NCBI RefSeq assembly: GCF_001441165.1 | Contig: NZ_CP013126.1 | Coordinates: 897,551-961,550, forward strand | DNA: 64,000 nt | Source: Acidipropionibacterium acidipropionici | GTDB taxonomy: Bacteria > Actinomycetota > Actinomycetes > Propionibacteriales > Propionibacteriaceae | Direction: 5' to 3' | Shown here: positions 8,848 through 18,597 of the stretch, piece by piece | Layout of the letters: each line of letters starts with the position of its first letter | How positions within the stretch are numbered: position 1 is the first letter of the stretch | Translations under genes and position numbers: made by a program | Notes under the pieces: model-generated | Seen by the model: only the letters and a program-made list of their open reading frames with translations | What the model was told of the DNA's origin: nothing | The model's database searches: none

Positions 8848-9162
8848 ATGGCTGATCTTGACGAGAAGCAGCAGGCCGCGCTCAACGCGGTCTGGGAGTC
8901 AGCGGCGTTGCTGCAGGGGCTTCGGAACATCGAGAGCATGGCGACCGATCGATTCATGGGTGCCGTGCAGGACGCCCGCAAGGCGGGGGTGCCGTTGGGC
9001 ACCATCGCCCAGAGCGTCGGCCTGTCGGCGAGCCGGCTCACCCAGATGATCACCTCCCGGAAGCGTTCGCGCAGCGCCGGGCCCGCCCGCCATCTCGGCG
9101 AGATCACCGCGACCCCCCCGGTCGCCTCCCGTGAGGACGGCGGCCCCAGAAAGATCGCCTGA
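8848..9162 (+). CDS. Small HTH-containing protein
   Basis: A 104-residue protein with an N-terminal helical region and a helix-turn-helix-like segment at about residues 55-80 (GVPLGTIAQSVGLSASRLTQMITSR), resembling sigma-4 or Xre-type turns. The basic tail (SRKRSRSAGPARH) could contact DNA. No ribosome site precedes ATG 8848. A TAAACT hexamer lies about eight bases upstream and would suit a leaderless transcript, though no -35 is obvious. It probably acts as a DNA-binding or nucleoid-type accessory protein; the target is unknown. It converges on the malic enzyme gene. Confidence 0.6.
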   Translation: MADLDEKQQAALNAVWESAALLQGLRNIESMATDRFMGAVQDARKAGVPLGTIAQSVGLSASRLTQMITSRKRSRSAGPARHLGEITATPPVASREDGGPRKIA

Positions 9163-9237
9163 CCACAGCCCGCCCGATCCAGATGTCCAGTGCCTCTCAG
9201 GCCCGGCGCCTCCAGACCTGGGCCCTCAGCACCCGGC

Positions 9238-10962
9238 TCAGGCGGCGATGATCCGCGGATAGCGGGGCTGCCACATGGCGTCGTAGATCGCCTGCACCGG
9301 GTTGGCCACCAGCTCGACGGTCGCCAGCTCCTGGTTCTGGGCGGATTCGACGACGGCCAGCGCCACCCGCGCCGAGATGGACCTCAACGCCGTCATGTCG
9401 GGCAGCAGGGAGGCGCCCAGGTTTCTGGCGTTGACGGTGCGCGCCAGGGCCGTGGCGGCCGCGGCGATCATCCCCTCCGAGACCCGTGAGGCCCGCGAGG
9501 TGATGGCCCCCAGCCCGATCCCGGGGAAGACCAGGGCGTTGTTGGCCTGGGCGATCCGGTAGGTCGTGCCCTGGTACCGCACCGGTTCGAAGGGGGATCC
9601 GGTGGCGATGAGGGCCCGCCCGCCGGTCCACTCCAGCAGGTCGGAGGGCACCGCCTCGGCCTTCCGGGTCGGGTTCGACAGCGGCATGATGATCGGCCGG
9701 TCGCAGTCGGCGGCCATCTGGCGGACAATCTCCTCGCTGAAGGCCCCGGCCTGGGCCGAGCAGCCGATGAGGATGGTCGGCCGGACATTGCGGACGACGT
9801 CGGCCAGCTCGTAGTGGCCTGCCCGATCCAGCGTCCAGCCCTCCAGCTCGGAGGACGGACGCGCCCAGGCCCGCTGGAAGTCGCGCAGCGTCAGGCCCTC
9901 GCGCAGCAGCCCCCGGGAGCCCAGCCCCCACACGTGAGACCGGGCCTCGTCGGCGTCCACCCCCTGCTGGATCATGATCCGCCGCAGCAGGGAGGCGATG
10001 CCGATGCCCGCCGAGCCGGCCCCGTGGACCACGATCCGCTGCTCGGGAAGCGGCACCCCCGAGGCCCTCACCGCCGCCATCACCGCGGCGGCGACCACCG
10101 CCGCGGTGCCCTGGATGTCGTCGTTGAAGGTGCAGTAGTCGGAGTGGTACTTGGCCAGGATGCGGGTGGCGTTGCCGGCGCCGAAGTCCTCCCAGTGGAT
10201 GAGCGCATTGGGGAAGAGCTTGTGAGCGGTGGTGACGAAACGCTCGATGAAGTCGTCGTAGCGCTCACCGCGCACCCGGGCATGGCGAGCCCCCAGGTAG
10301 GACTCGTCGTTGAGCAGTTCGAGGTTGTCGGTGCCGGTGTCCAGCACCACGGGCAGCACGCGGTGCGGGTGGATCCCGGCGGCCGCGGTGTAGACGGCCA
10401 GCTTGCCGACGGTGATCGCGATGCCGCCGACGCCCTGGTCGCCGATCCCGAGGATCCCCTCGGAGTCGGTGACGACGATGAGGTCGACGTCCTCGGCGCG
10501 GTGACCCATCGCGCCGAGGGCCTCCTCCACCTTGTCGGGATTGTCGATCGACAGGAAGACCCCGCGGGGACGCTGGTACCAGTGGGAGTACTCCTCGATC
10601 GCCTGCCCGATCGTCGGGGTGTAGACGATCGGCATCATCTCCTCGATGTGCTCGGTGAGCAGGGCGAAGTAGAGCACCTCATTGCGGTCGTGCATCGCGT
10701 TGAGATAGAGGTACTTGCTCAGCGCGTCGGGCTGGGCCTGGTACTGGGCGTAGACGCGTTTGAGCTGGCCCGACAGGGTCGTCACCCCGGAGGGAAGCAG
10801 GCCGTTGAGGCCCAGGGCGGTGCGATCGTCCAGAGAGAAGGCCGAACCCTGGTTGATGCCCGGGGAGGAGAGCACCTGGTGTCCCCGGGCCATGATCCGG
10901 ACGAACTCTCCGTCGTCGTCGCTACCGAATTCGAACTCGTTCGGCTGATAACCCGTCGTCAT
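9238..10962 (-). CDS. NAD-type malic enzyme (malate dehydrogenase, decarboxylating)
   Basis: Oxidatively decarboxylates malate to pyruvate. The 574-residue length fits the large malic enzyme class. The N-terminal malic domain contains MPIVYTPTIGQAIEEYSHWYQRPRGVFLS and VVTDSEGILGIGDQGVGGIAI. The metal site is in WEDFGAGNATRIL and CTFNDDIQGTAAV, and the NAD-binding fold contains VVHGAGSAGIGIA. Start ATG 10962 has only a weak AGAGAG ribosome site. It could link the C4 acids of the propionate route to pyruvate. NAD versus NADP preference is inferred from class, not proven by sequence. Confidence 0.93.
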   Translation of the reverse strand: MTTGYQPNEFEFGSDDDGEFVRIMARGHQVLSSPGINQGSAFSLDDRTALGLNGLLPSGVTTLSGQLKRVYAQYQAQPDALSKYLYLNAMHDRNEVLYFALLTEHIEEMMPIVYTPTIGQAIEEYSHWYQRPRGVFLSIDNPDKVEEALGAMGHRAEDVDLIVVTDSEGILGIGDQGVGGIAITVGKLAVYTAAAGIHPHRVLPVVLDTGTDNLELLNDESYLGARHARVRGERYDDFIERFVTTAHKLFPNALIHWEDFGAGNATRILAKYHSDYCTFNDDIQGTAAVVAAAVMAAVRASGVPLPEQRIVVHGAGSAGIGIASLLRRIMIQQGVDADEARSHVWGLGSRGLLREGLTLRDFQRAWARPSSELEGWTLDRAGHYELADVVRNVRPTILIGCSAQAGAFSEEIVRQMAADCDRPIIMPLSNPTRKAEAVPSDLLEWTGGRALIATGSPFEPVRYQGTTYRIAQANNALVFPGIGLGAITSRASRVSEGMIAAAATALARTVNARNLGASLLPDMTALRSISARVALAVVESAQNQELATVELVANPVQAIYDAMWQPRYPRIIAA

Positions 10963-11137
10963 GTCTCTCTCATCTCCGCGTGATCGGACAGTCTCCGCCG
11001 AGAAGCGCCCGTGGACCGGGCGGCACAGTTCGGCGGCGAAGGATGTCAGAACAATCCAACCACGGCGGTGCGCCGGGCGAGCGGAGGGGCCTCTTCTTGG
11101 TGCGCGTCATCGCCCTGGCCCAGTGGCCCCGGCCCGA

Positions 11138-11480
11138 TCAGGGGCGCAGTCCGCGCTGGTAGACGTCGACCAGCCATGCCTCGTGCTCGGCCAGTCGCGG
11201 CACCGCGACGTCGGGCAGCGGGCGGGTGATCGAGGCGATCCCCATCTGGAACTGGGTGGCCGTGAGATCCTGGCGCACCGCCCCTGCACGCTTCGCCTGG
11301 TCGAGTATCCGTTGCACGGCGGTCAGGGACCGTTCGCGCTGTTCCTCGACGGCTCCCGACACCCGGTCGCCGGTGACAAACTGGGCTGCGAAGGCCGGCA
11401 GCAGGGCGCCCGGACGCAGGTCGGCGACGGCATGGGCGAACTCCTGCCACCCCGAGACCGGGTCCCCTCGATACCGGCCC
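11138..11480 (-). pseudogene. TetR-family regulator remnant (C-terminal part only)
   Basis: The reading ending at 11138 carries a typical TetR ligand-domain tail (GWQEFAHAVADLRPGALLPAF, then RSLTAVQRILDQAKRAGAVRQDLTATQFQMGI, then LAEHEAWLVDVYQRGLRP). The N-terminal helix-turn-helix is absent. Upstream of about 11480 the frame runs into sequence that is antisense to the next remnant. The likely cause is a deletion that removed the regulator's 5' half together with the divergent promoter region. The exact junction, about 11465-11500, cannot be fixed without an intact relative. Confidence 0.7.
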
Positions 11481-11499
11481 GAAGGGCTGCCCCTCACCG

Positions 11500-11846
11500 C
11501 GGCCCCGGACTTCACCGGCACCTTCGGGGAGATGACCACCAAGAGCGACGACACCAACTTCCACGTCGGGGCCTTCCACCAGTTCCGCAACACCGATGAC
11601 GGATTCGTGATCAAGTCGACCTTCGTCGCCCCGGGCGACTCCCCCAAGGCCGTCGCCGAGGGCCACAAGATCCACTTCCCCCTGGAGATCGTCAACTCCA
11701 TGAAGATCGCCTACGCCCAGAAGCAGGCAGACGCCGCCGCGGAGAAGAACCTCGCCTCCTTCGACATGGGCTGGGCCGCCGACATGTCCTCTGGATCGGT
11801 GAAGACCATCGGGTGGCTCGAGATCATCGGCTTCCTCGCGATCTGA
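11500..11846 (+). pseudogene. Remnant of an unidentified gene (3' part only)
   Basis: About 115 codons ending at TGA 11844-11846, with protein-like composition (FGEMTTKSDDTNFHVGAF, then HKIHFPLEIVNSMKIAYAQ, ending GWLEIIGFLAI). No start or ribosome site exists: upstream the frame is antisense to the TetR remnant. I do not recognise the family. With the TetR tail it appears to be half of a former divergent regulator-target pair whose shared promoter region was deleted. Confidence 0.55.
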
Positions 11847-11892
11847 GCGGCGTGGCTGAGCCCGGTGCGACTGATGCGGTTATGTTCAGGGT

Positions 11893-12597
11893 ATGAGCGC
11901 CACACCGCACGGATCCCCCGCACCGGGCACCGAGGGGGTCACCGCCGCGCGCGAGCAGATGCTCAAGGTGCTGTGGGGGCTGGGCACCGAACAGGGCCGC
12001 CACGTCAGCAACTCGATGCTGGCCGCCGAGATGGGCCTGCACACCTCGACGGTCTCCGACTCGGTGCGCCGGATGGCCGAGGACGGCCTGGTGGTCCACG
12101 AGCGCTACGGCAAGATCACGCTGACCCCGCTGGGCACCCGGATCGCGGTGCAGGTGGTGCGGCGTCACCGTCTCCTGGAGACCTTCCTGGTGCGCACCCT
12201 CGGCTACTCCTGGGACGAGGTGCACGAGGAGGCCGACGTCCTGGAGCACGTCGTCTCCGACCGGCTCGTGGAACGGATCGACGTCGCCCTGGACCACCCT
12301 TCAAGGGATCCGCACGGCGATCCCATCCCCGACTCCCGCGGTCGCCTGCCGCACACCCCGCAGGCCCGCTCCCTCGTCGATCTTGAGCCCGGGGCCTCGG
12401 TCCGCGTGATGCGGATCCTCACCGACGACTCGCAGCTGCTGCGCTACTTCGCCGAGCTCGGCCTGGAGCCGGGCAGCACCCTGAAGGTGCTGGACCCACC
12501 CCCCTACACCGAGGACGTGAGGATCTCGGTGAACGGCGCCGCGCCGGTGGTGCTGGGCTCCCCGGCGGCCGCCGAGATCATCACCGAACCCGCCTGA
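11893..12597 (+). CDS. DtxR/MntR-family metal-dependent repressor
   Basis: A 234-residue regulator with an N-terminal winged helix (about 20-80; HVSNSMLAAEMGLHTSTVSDSVRRMAEDGLV), a metal-binding dimerisation domain (about 85-140; VRRHRLLETFLVRTLGYSWDEVHEEADVLEHVVSD), and a C-terminal SH3/FeoA-like domain (about 160-234) as in IdeR and DtxR. It represses metal uptake genes when Mn2+ or Fe2+ is bound. It converges on mntH 90 bases away, and an AT-rich dyad upstream of mntH is a plausible target, so Mn2+ is the likely co-repressor. Confidence 0.9.
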   Translation: MSATPHGSPAPGTEGVTAAREQMLKVLWGLGTEQGRHVSNSMLAAEMGLHTSTVSDSVRRMAEDGLVVHERYGKITLTPLGTRIAVQVVRRHRLLETFLVRTLGYSWDEVHEEADVLEHVVSDRLVERIDVALDHPSRDPHGDPIPDSRGRLPHTPQARSLVDLEPGASVRVMRILTDDSQLLRYFAELGLEPGSTLKVLDPPPYTEDVRISVNGAAPVVLGSPAAAEIITEPA

Positions 12598-12687
12598 CCC
12601 GGTCTGGTCCGGCCGGCGACGCGGACCGGACCGAGTCGCAGGGCACCGCCCGGGGAATGCAAGGGGGTCGCCCCGCCGCCTCATGGA

Positions 12688-14064
12688 TCAGCTCAGCACC
12701 TGCCAGACGAGTTGAAGGTTGAGGACGGTGAGGACGACGGTGGCCGTCCACCCGAGCACGCTCACCCAGCGGCGGTTGGCGAACTCGCCCATGATCTTCC
12801 TCGACGAGGTGAAGCGGACGAGCGGGATCATCGACACCGGCAGCGCGATGCACAGGAAGACCTGGGTGTCGATGAGCAGCCGATCCAGGGCGGCCTCGTC
12901 GCCGCCGAAGATGATCGTGCAGGTGATCACCGGGATGATCGCGATGACGCGGGTGACGATCCGGCGCAGCCACAGCGGGATGCGCATCCGGATGAACCCC
13001 TCCATCACGACCTGGCCGGTCAGCGTCCCGGTGATCGTCGAGTTCTGGCCCGAGGCCAGCAGGGCCACCGAGAAGAGGATGGCGAGTAGCGGACTCGCGA
13101 CGGCGCCGGCGATCTTCGAGTCCTGCAGGGCGTTGAAGACCGATCCGAGGGTGCCCAGCTCCTCGCCGGTACCGAAGAACATGGCGGCGCCGAGCATCAG
13201 CAGCAGCGAATTGACGATGAAGGCCATCGTCAGCTCCATATTGGAGTCGATGGTGGAGAAGCGGACCGCCTGCCGCTTGGCCTCGATGCTGGAGCGGTCG
13301 TAGCCGCGGGACTGGACGATCGCCGAGTGCAGGTACAGGTTGTGGGGCATCACGGTGGCGCCGACGATGCCCAGTGCCATGGTGAGCTGCCCGCTTCCCA
13401 GCAGGGAGCTGTGCGGCACGAAGCCCGACAGGACGTGGGAAGCCACGGGACCGGCCATCGCCACCTCGTAGATGAAGACGGCCATGATCGTGAGGATGAG
13501 GGTGACGACGATGGCCTCGATCTTGCGGAAGCCCACCTGCAGCAGGAGCAGGAGGACGAAGACGTCGAGGACGGTCAGTGCGACGCCGACGGTCAGCGGA
13601 ATGCCGAAGAGCAGATGGAGGGCGATCGCCGCGCCGATCACCTCGGCGATGTCGGTGGCCATGATCGCCAGCTCGGTGACGATCCACAGCACGATCCCGG
13701 CCCGTCGTCCGACGTGGGCGCGGGTGGCCTGGGCGAGATCCATCCCGGTGACGATGCCGAGCTTGGCGGTCATGTACTGCAGCAGCATCGCGATGAGGCT
13801 GGAGACGAGCACCACCGACAGGAGGCTGTAGCCGTACTTCGCGCCGCCGCCGATCGACGTCACCCAGTTGCCGGGATCCATGTAGCCCACCGCCACCAGG
13901 GCACCGGGGCCGGCGTAGCGGGCCAGCGTCCGCCAGAATCCGGTCCCTGAGTCCGGCACCGCGACGGTGCCGTTGATCTCCTGAAGCGACGGGCCGTTGA
14001 CCGGCGCGACCAGGCGACCGCCTGCTCGTTGATCTGTGGGCTCGAGGACTGTGCTTGCGCTCAT
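12688..14064 (-). CDS. mntH: Nramp-family Mn2+/Fe2+:H+ symporter
   Basis: Membrane importer of divalent metals, 458 residues with about eleven helices. The signature [19 protein letters not shown] in helix 1 supplies the metal-binding Asp and Asn, and [16 protein letters not shown] in helix 6 supplies the second half-site. A roughly 40-residue hydrophilic N-terminus precedes helix 1. GGGGAGAG lies upstream of ATG 14064. The divergent region toward nhaA holds a putative operator and a triple 16-bp repeat. The DtxR-type gene beyond its 3' end probably regulates it. Confidence 0.95.
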   Translation of the reverse strand: MSASTVLEPTDQRAGGRLVAPVNGPSLQEINGTVAVPDSGTGFWRTLARYAGPGALVAVGYMDPGNWVTSIGGGAKYGYSLLSVVLVSSLIAMLLQYMTAKLGIVTGMDLAQATRAHVGRRAGIVLWIVTELAIMATDIAEVIGAAIALHLLFGIPLTVGVALTVLDVFVLLLLLQVGFRKIEAIVVTLILTIMAVFIYEVAMAGPVASHVLSGFVPHSSLLGSGQLTMALGIVGATVMPHNLYLHSAIVQSRGYDRSSIEAKRQAVRFSTIDSNMELTMAFIVNSLLLMLGAAMFFGTGEELGTLGSVFNALQDSKIAGAVASPLLAILFSVALLASGQNSTITGTLTGQVVMEGFIRMRIPLWLRRIVTRVIAIIPVITCTIIFGGDEAALDRLLIDTQVFLCIALPVSMIPLVRFTSSRKIMGEFANRRWVSVLGWTATVVLTVLNLQLVWQVLS

Positions 14065-14117
14065 CGCTCTCCCCGTGACGTCTTCCGTACACCCAGCATC
14101 TCTCTTCTTGCCTCACC

Positions 14118-14152
14118 AAGCAAATTTGTTTGGGCGTTACAAACTTTGCGAG
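14118..14152. promoter_or_regulatory. Putative MntR-type operator upstream of mntH
   Basis: An AT-rich island in an otherwise G+C-rich gap. GCAAATTTGTTTG is followed about seven bases later by CAAACTTTGC, giving an imperfect dyad (GCAAA-TTTGT against GCAAAGTTTGT). It lies 55-85 bases upstream of the mntH start, where a DtxR/MntR repressor could block transcription. The assignment is inferred from position and base composition. Confidence 0.45.
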
Positions 14153-14180
14153 GTGGTTCTTGCGGATGAGCGGCCCCCTC

Positions 14181-14228
14181 GTGAACGGGGCGCCGCGTGA
14201 ACGGGGCGCCGCGTGAACGGGGCGCCGT
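14181..14228. repeat. Three tandem 16-bp repeats
   Basis: GTGAACGGGGCGCCGC is repeated head to tail at 14181, 14197 and 14213; the last copy ends in T. The array sits in the mntH/nhaA divergent gap, about 100 bases before nhaA. Confidence 0.9.
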
Positions 14229-14324
14229 GTTAACGTCGGTACCGGTGTGTCGGGAAGCCTGGTCGACCGCCCCGTGACCTCGGGGTGACGACGGCTGCAC
14301 ATGCCCGAATGCCCCAGGAGCCCG

Positions 14325-15566
14325 ATGACCACCTCGACCCTCACCCGCACCAGAGCCTTCCTCAACCGGGAGACCACCGGCGGCGTCCTCGTCCTGATCG
14401 GCGCGATCATCGGTCTCGCGCTGGCCAATGCGCCCAGCGGGCCGGCCTTCCGAGCCTTGTCTCAGACCGTGCTGGGACCCGCGTCGATCGGGCTGGATCT
14501 CACCGTCTCGCAATGGGCCCAGGACGGGCTGCTCGCGATCTTCTTCTTCACCATCGGCCTGGAACTCATCTCCGAGATCCGGGTCGGCAGCCTGCACGAC
14601 CCCCGTAAGGCGGCCGTCCCGATCCTGGCGGCCTGCGGCGGCGTGGCGGTGCCTGCGATCATCTACACCGCGGTGATCGTGGCCACCTCCAGCACGCAGT
14701 ACCTGCACGGCTGGGCGATCCCCACCGCCACCGACATCGCCTTCTCACTGGCGGTGCTGGTGATCGCCGGGCGCGGACTGCCCTCGGGGCTGAGGATCTT
14801 CCTGCTCACCATGGCCGTGGTCGACGACCTCATCGGCATCCTCATCATCGCGATCTTCTACTCCCATGGGCTGAACCTCCTCGCCCTGCTGGCGGCCGGG
14901 GCGGCGGTGGCGGTCTTCGCCATCCTGGTGCGACGCCGGAAAATGCGCTGGTGGCTTCTCATCCCGGTGGCGTTGATCGCCTGGTGGTGCATGCACGCCT
15001 CGGGGGTGCACGCCACCATCGCCGGAGTGGCCCTGGGACTCGTCGCCCCCGCCGTCCGGCGCGAGGGCGAGACGGTCTCGCGGGCCACCAGACTGGGACA
15101 GCTCGTGGGGCCCCTCTCCAATGCCATCGCCCTGCCGGTCTTCGCTCTCTTCGCGGCCGGGGTGCCGATCTCCCTGACGGGATCCGGCGGCGATGGGGGC
15201 CTGTTCACGCATCCGCTGGTGTGGGCGGTGACGGCCGCCCTGGTGATCGGCAAGCCGGTGGGCATCCTCCTCACCAGCGCCGCGCTGACCCGGTGGACCG
15301 CGCTGCGACTGCCCGACGCCGTCGGCACACGGGATCTGCTGCCGGTGGGTCTGCTGTGCGGTATCGGATTCACGGTGTCGATGCTCATCGCCGGGCTGTC
15401 CTTCCGCGACGGCGTCGCGATCGACGAGGCACGGGCCGCGATCCTGGTCGGATCCCTGATCTCGGCGGTCCTCGGCGGGCTGCTGCTGCACCACGACTCG
15501 CGGATCGCCCGCGGCCCCGACATGAACGAGGACGGCGTCCCCGATCAGGACGTCCGCCCCCTCTGA
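14325..15566 (+). CDS. nhaA: Na+/H+ antiporter NhaA
   Basis: Electrogenic membrane antiporter exporting Na+ in exchange for H+. The roughly 413-residue product has NhaA hallmarks: NRETTGGVLVLIGAIIGLALAN in helix 1, IPTATDIAFSLAVL and MAVVDDLIGILIIAIFY with the ion-binding Asp pair, and LLCGIGFTVSMLIAGLSF near the end. ATG 14325 is preferred over 14301 because AGGAG lies four bases ahead of it. A charged tail (about 395-413) follows the last helix. A Na+-pumping decarboxylase in the same window makes a Na+ cycle plausible. Confidence 0.94.
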   Translation: MTTSTLTRTRAFLNRETTGGVLVLIGAIIGLALANAPSGPAFRALSQTVLGPASIGLDLTVSQWAQDGLLAIFFFTIGLELISEIRVGSLHDPRKAAVPILAACGGVAVPAIIYTAVIVATSSTQYLHGWAIPTATDIAFSLAVLVIAGRGLPSGLRIFLLTMAVVDDLIGILIIAIFYSHGLNLLALLAAGAAVAVFAILVRRRKMRWWLLIPVALIAWWCMHASGVHATIAGVALGLVAPAVRREGETVSRATRLGQLVGPLSNAIALPVFALFAAGVPISLTGSGGDGGLFTHPLVWAVTAALVIGKPVGILLTSAALTRWTALRLPDAVGTRDLLPVGLLCGIGFTVSMLIAGLSFRDGVAIDEARAAILVGSLISAVLGGLLLHHDSRIARGPDMNEDGVPDQDVRPL

Positions 15567-15695
15567 ACGGTCAGCACGTCCCCGTCCGCATCTACCCGAC
15601 CTGCATCGATCAATCCGCTCCCACTAGGGGAAATGCGCGTCAGTCGGAGGCCTTGTCCGCTGCCGGAGGAATTCACCGCGACGTCACCTGAAAAT

Positions 15696-15725
15696 ATTGC
15701 AGTGTCTGCAATGCCGCGCTAGTTT
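15696..15725 (+). promoter_or_regulatory. Promoter and palindromic operator for the EmrB-type exporter
   Basis: A perfect 17-bp palindrome, ATTGCAGTGTCTGCAAT, occupies 15696-15712. Its TTGCAG (15697-15702) can act as a -35 element, followed after exactly 17 bases by TAGTTT (15720-15725) as -10. The geometry suits direct repression by the TetR protein encoded after the exporter. Confidence 0.6.
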
Positions 15726-15848
15726 CTACCGCAGTCCGGCGCGCAACCGCGTCGAACTTCCATCCGCAGGGACGCGGGGCGCCCTCGCCGACCGTGCCGG
15801 ATCCAGGACGCCCCGATGCACCTGTCCTGATGAATCGCAGGTATCCCG

Positions 15849-17969
15849 ATGACCGCAAGCGAAGCGCCGGCCGTCGTGACGGCAACCGAGGAGCCCAGAG
15901 CTCCCCTCATGAGTCACCGTCAGATCATGCTCGTGGTCGCGGCGCTGATGACGGCCATGTTCCTCAGCTCGCTGGACCAGACGATCGTCTCCACCGCGAT
16001 CCGCACCATCGGGGACGACCTCGACGGCCTGGACCAGCAGGCCTGGGTGACGACGGCCTACCTCATCACCTCGACGATCATGACGCCGATCTACGGCAAG
16101 CTGTCCGACCTCTTCGGCCGACGTCCGCTGTTCCTGGCGGCGATCGGGATCTTCATCGTCGGGTCGCTGGCCTCGGCCTTCTCGACGTCGATGCTCATGC
16201 TGGCGGCCTTCCGGGCCTTCCAGGGAATCGGCGCCGGCGGCCTCATGTCCCTGCCGCTGGCCATCATGGGCGACATGCTCGCCCCCCGCGAGCGCGCCAA
16301 GTATCAGGGCTACTTCCTGGCCACCTTCGGTATCTCGACGGTGATCGGCCCGCTCATCGGCGGCATCTTCTCCGACGCCTCCTCGATCCTGTGGATCTCC
16401 GGTTGGCGATGGGTCTTCCTGGTGAACGTGCCGGTGGGCATCCTGGCCATCACGATGGTCTTCCTCTTCCTGCACCTGCCGCGCTTCGAGTCCTTCAACC
16501 GGCCGCGGGTGGACTGGTGGGGTGCCACGACCGTCGTCGTCGCCCTGGTGCCGCTGCTTCTGGTGGCCGAGCAGGGCCGCTCCTGGGGCTGGACCTCCCT
16601 CGGTTCGATCGCCTGCTACGTCATCTCGGCCGTCGGCATAGTCTCCTTCATCCTCATCGAGCGGGCCGTCGGCGACGACGCCATCCTGCCGCTGCGACTC
16701 TTCCGCTACCACGCCTTCTCCTGGGCGTCAGTGCTCGGCATGCTGGTCGGATTCGGCATGTTCGGGGCCATGATGACCATCCCGCTGTACCTGCAGATCG
16801 TCGAGGGGCTGACGCCGACCGAGTCGGGATTCGCCACCCTCCCGATGGTGCTGGGCCTCATGGTCTCCTCGATCACCGCCGGTCTCATCATCGCGCGCAC
16901 CGCCAGGTACGGGTGGTTCCCGAAGGTCGGCACCGCCGTGACGGCCTGCGGCTACCTGCTTCTACTATGGGCCGTCGGGCACGAGCTGTGGCACATGATG
17001 ATCGGCATGTTCGTGCTCGGGCTGGGCCTGGGCTTCCTCATGCAGGCCCTCACCCAGGCCAGCCAGAACGCGGTTCCCGGCCGGGACATGGGCGTGGCCA
17101 CCAGCTCGTCGACCTTCTTCCGCCAGATCGGCGGGACGATGGGCACCGCGGTGCTGCTGTCGGTGCTGTTCTCCGTGATGCCGACGAATATCACCAATGC
17201 GATGGGTGACGAGCCGACGATGACGGCAGCCATGAACGCCGCACTGGATCCGAAGGTCGCAACCGCCTCGACCAACAAGGCGATCATGAAACAGATGTGG
17301 TCGCCCATCACCGACGAGGTGAAGGCGAACTACGCCAAGGGTCTCGACCAGGCGACCACGAAGGTGAATGCGCAGGTGGCCTCCCAGGTGCGCGCCCAGG
17401 TGACCGCCACGGCCCAGAAGCAGGCCAAGGCGCAGGCGGCCCAGAGCGGGGGCACCGCCTCGGCCGCACAACCGTCGGCCGCCCAGAAGGCCGCGATGCA
17501 GGCCGCCATCAACCAGCAGGTCGCGAAACTGACCCCGGCCGCTCAGCAGACGGCCCTTCGGACGGTCGCCACCAAGCAGCACGTCAGCGTCATCAACGGG
17601 AAGCTGGCGGTCGACTACTCCAAGGCCGACCAGCGCAGTCATGTCGTCGACGCCGTGGTGCCCAAGCTCACCGAGCAGATCCGCAACGGCTCCGCCGGAG
17701 CGAGCGGACAGGCCTCGTCGAGCAGCACATCCGACACCTCCTTCCTCAAGGGAGCCGATCCGGCCCTCTCCCAGCCCTTCATGACCGGCTTCGACAATTC
17801 CGCGAAGACGGTCTACTGGGTGGGTCTGGCAGTGATCCTGCTCGCCTTCGTGCTCACCTGGTTCTTCCGGGTTCCGCCGCTGAGGGAGCGTTCGGCGCTG
17901 GAGGAGCGCGCCGGGGAGCACCGGGCCGCCGAGCAGTCGGCCGGCGGAGCCTTCCCCAAGCCGGCCTGA
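15849..17969 (+). CDS. MFS multidrug exporter, DHA2/EmrB-QacA type
   Basis: Proton-driven drug exporter of 706 residues with 14 predicted helices. The start of helix 1 ([19 protein letters not shown]) and the motif A segment [14 protein letters not shown] are typical of the DHA2 family. Between the last two helices lies a roughly 200-residue Ala/Gln/Lys-rich extracytoplasmic insertion (about 455-655), seen in some actinobacterial members, before the final helix ([19 protein letters not shown]). The stop overlaps the TetR start as TGATG, so the two are co-transcribed and probably autoregulated through the palindrome at 15696. Confidence 0.9.
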   Translation: MTASEAPAVVTATEEPRAPLMSHRQIMLVVAALMTAMFLSSLDQTIVSTAIRTIGDDLDGLDQQAWVTTAYLITSTIMTPIYGKLSDLFGRRPLFLAAIGIFIVGSLASAFSTSMLMLAAFRAFQGIGAGGLMSLPLAIMGDMLAPRERAKYQGYFLATFGISTVIGPLIGGIFSDASSILWISGWRWVFLVNVPVGILAITMVFLFLHLPRFESFNRPRVDWWGATTVVVALVPLLLVAEQGRSWGWTSLGSIACYVISAVGIVSFILIERAVGDDAILPLRLFRYHAFSWASVLGMLVGFGMFGAMMTIPLYLQIVEGLTPTESGFATLPMVLGLMVSSITAGLIIARTARYGWFPKVGTAVTACGYLLLLWAVGHELWHMMIGMFVLGLGLGFLMQALTQASQNAVPGRDMGVATSSSTFFRQIGGTMGTAVLLSVLFSVMPTNITNAMGDEPTMTAAMNAALDPKVATASTNKAIMKQMWSPITDEVKANYAKGLDQATTKVNAQVASQVRAQVTATAQKQAKAQAAQSGGTASAAQPSAAQKAAMQAAINQQVAKLTPAAQQTALRTVATKQHVSVINGKLAVDYSKADQRSHVVDAVVPKLTEQIRNGSAGASGQASSSSTSDTSFLKGADPALSQPFMTGFDNSAKTVYWVGLAVILLAFVLTWFFRVPPLRERSALEERAGEHRAAEQSAGGAFPKPA

Positions 17970-18568
17970 TGGGTGCCAGGGAGCCAGCGGCGGCGTCAAC
18001 GTCCGACCGTCGGGAGGAGGGTGGCCTGCGGGAGCGGAAGAAGAGGCGCACCCGGGCCACCATCCACGCCGCCGCCCTCGGCCTGGCGCTAGAGCGCGGT
18101 CTGGACCAGGTGACCGTTGAGGAGATCAGCGCCGGGGCCGACATCTCGGTGCGGACCTTCTTCAACTACTTCCCCTCGAAGACGGCGGCGGTGCTCGGGG
18201 TGACTGTGGATCCGCTGGGCGACGAGGATCGGAAGCACTTCCTGGCGGGGGCCGGGAACCCGGTCGGCGACCTGTGCGGGCTGCTGGTCTCCCACGTCAC
18301 CGTCCCGGCGGATCTCGGGGCGCTGCGCCGGCTGGTGGCCGAGAGGCCCGAGCTGGTCGACGACGTCGGCCCCCAGATGAGCGCCATCCGCAAGGACCTC
18401 ACGGCCCTCACCGCCCGGCGCACCGGTGACGAGAGGACGGCCGAGCTGGCCGTCTCCCTGGTGCTCACCGCCTTCGGGGTGACGATCCATTCCGAGTCCG
18501 GCGCCGTGGACGATCTCGCCGCGACACTGCGCCGGACGGTCAGGGAGATCGGGGAGCTCGCGCGCTGA
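17969..18568 (+). CDS. TetR/AcrR-family regulator of the adjacent exporter
   Basis: A 199-residue repressor. The N-terminal helix-turn-helix at about 25-75 (RRTRATIHAAALGLALERG, then ISAGADISVRTFFNYFPSKTAAV) is classic TetR. The C-terminal domain is all-helical with no recognisable ligand motif. The ATG is fused to the exporter's stop (TGATG), showing translational coupling. The likely operator is the 17-bp palindrome overlapping the exporter promoter. The gene converges on the next exporter across a long hairpin. Confidence 0.88.
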   Translation: MGAREPAAASTSDRREEGGLRERKKRRTRATIHAAALGLALERGLDQVTVEEISAGADISVRTFFNYFPSKTAAVLGVTVDPLGDEDRKHFLAGAGNPVGDLCGLLVSHVTVPADLGALRRLVAERPELVDDVGPQMSAIRKDLTALTARRTGDERTAELAVSLVLTAFGVTIHSESGAVDDLAATLRRTVREIGELAR

Positions 18569-18597
18569 CCGGGCTGTCCCGTCCCGGCGATACGGGC

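Noticed and set aside
11226-11846. Complete 200-codon plus-strand gene
   Set aside because: Its first third is antisense to a clear TetR C-terminal domain and has no ribosome site; only the 3' part looks coding.
14181-14228. Possible CRISPR or iteron array
   Set aside because: Only three directly joined 16-bp units without spacers; no replication gene nearby.
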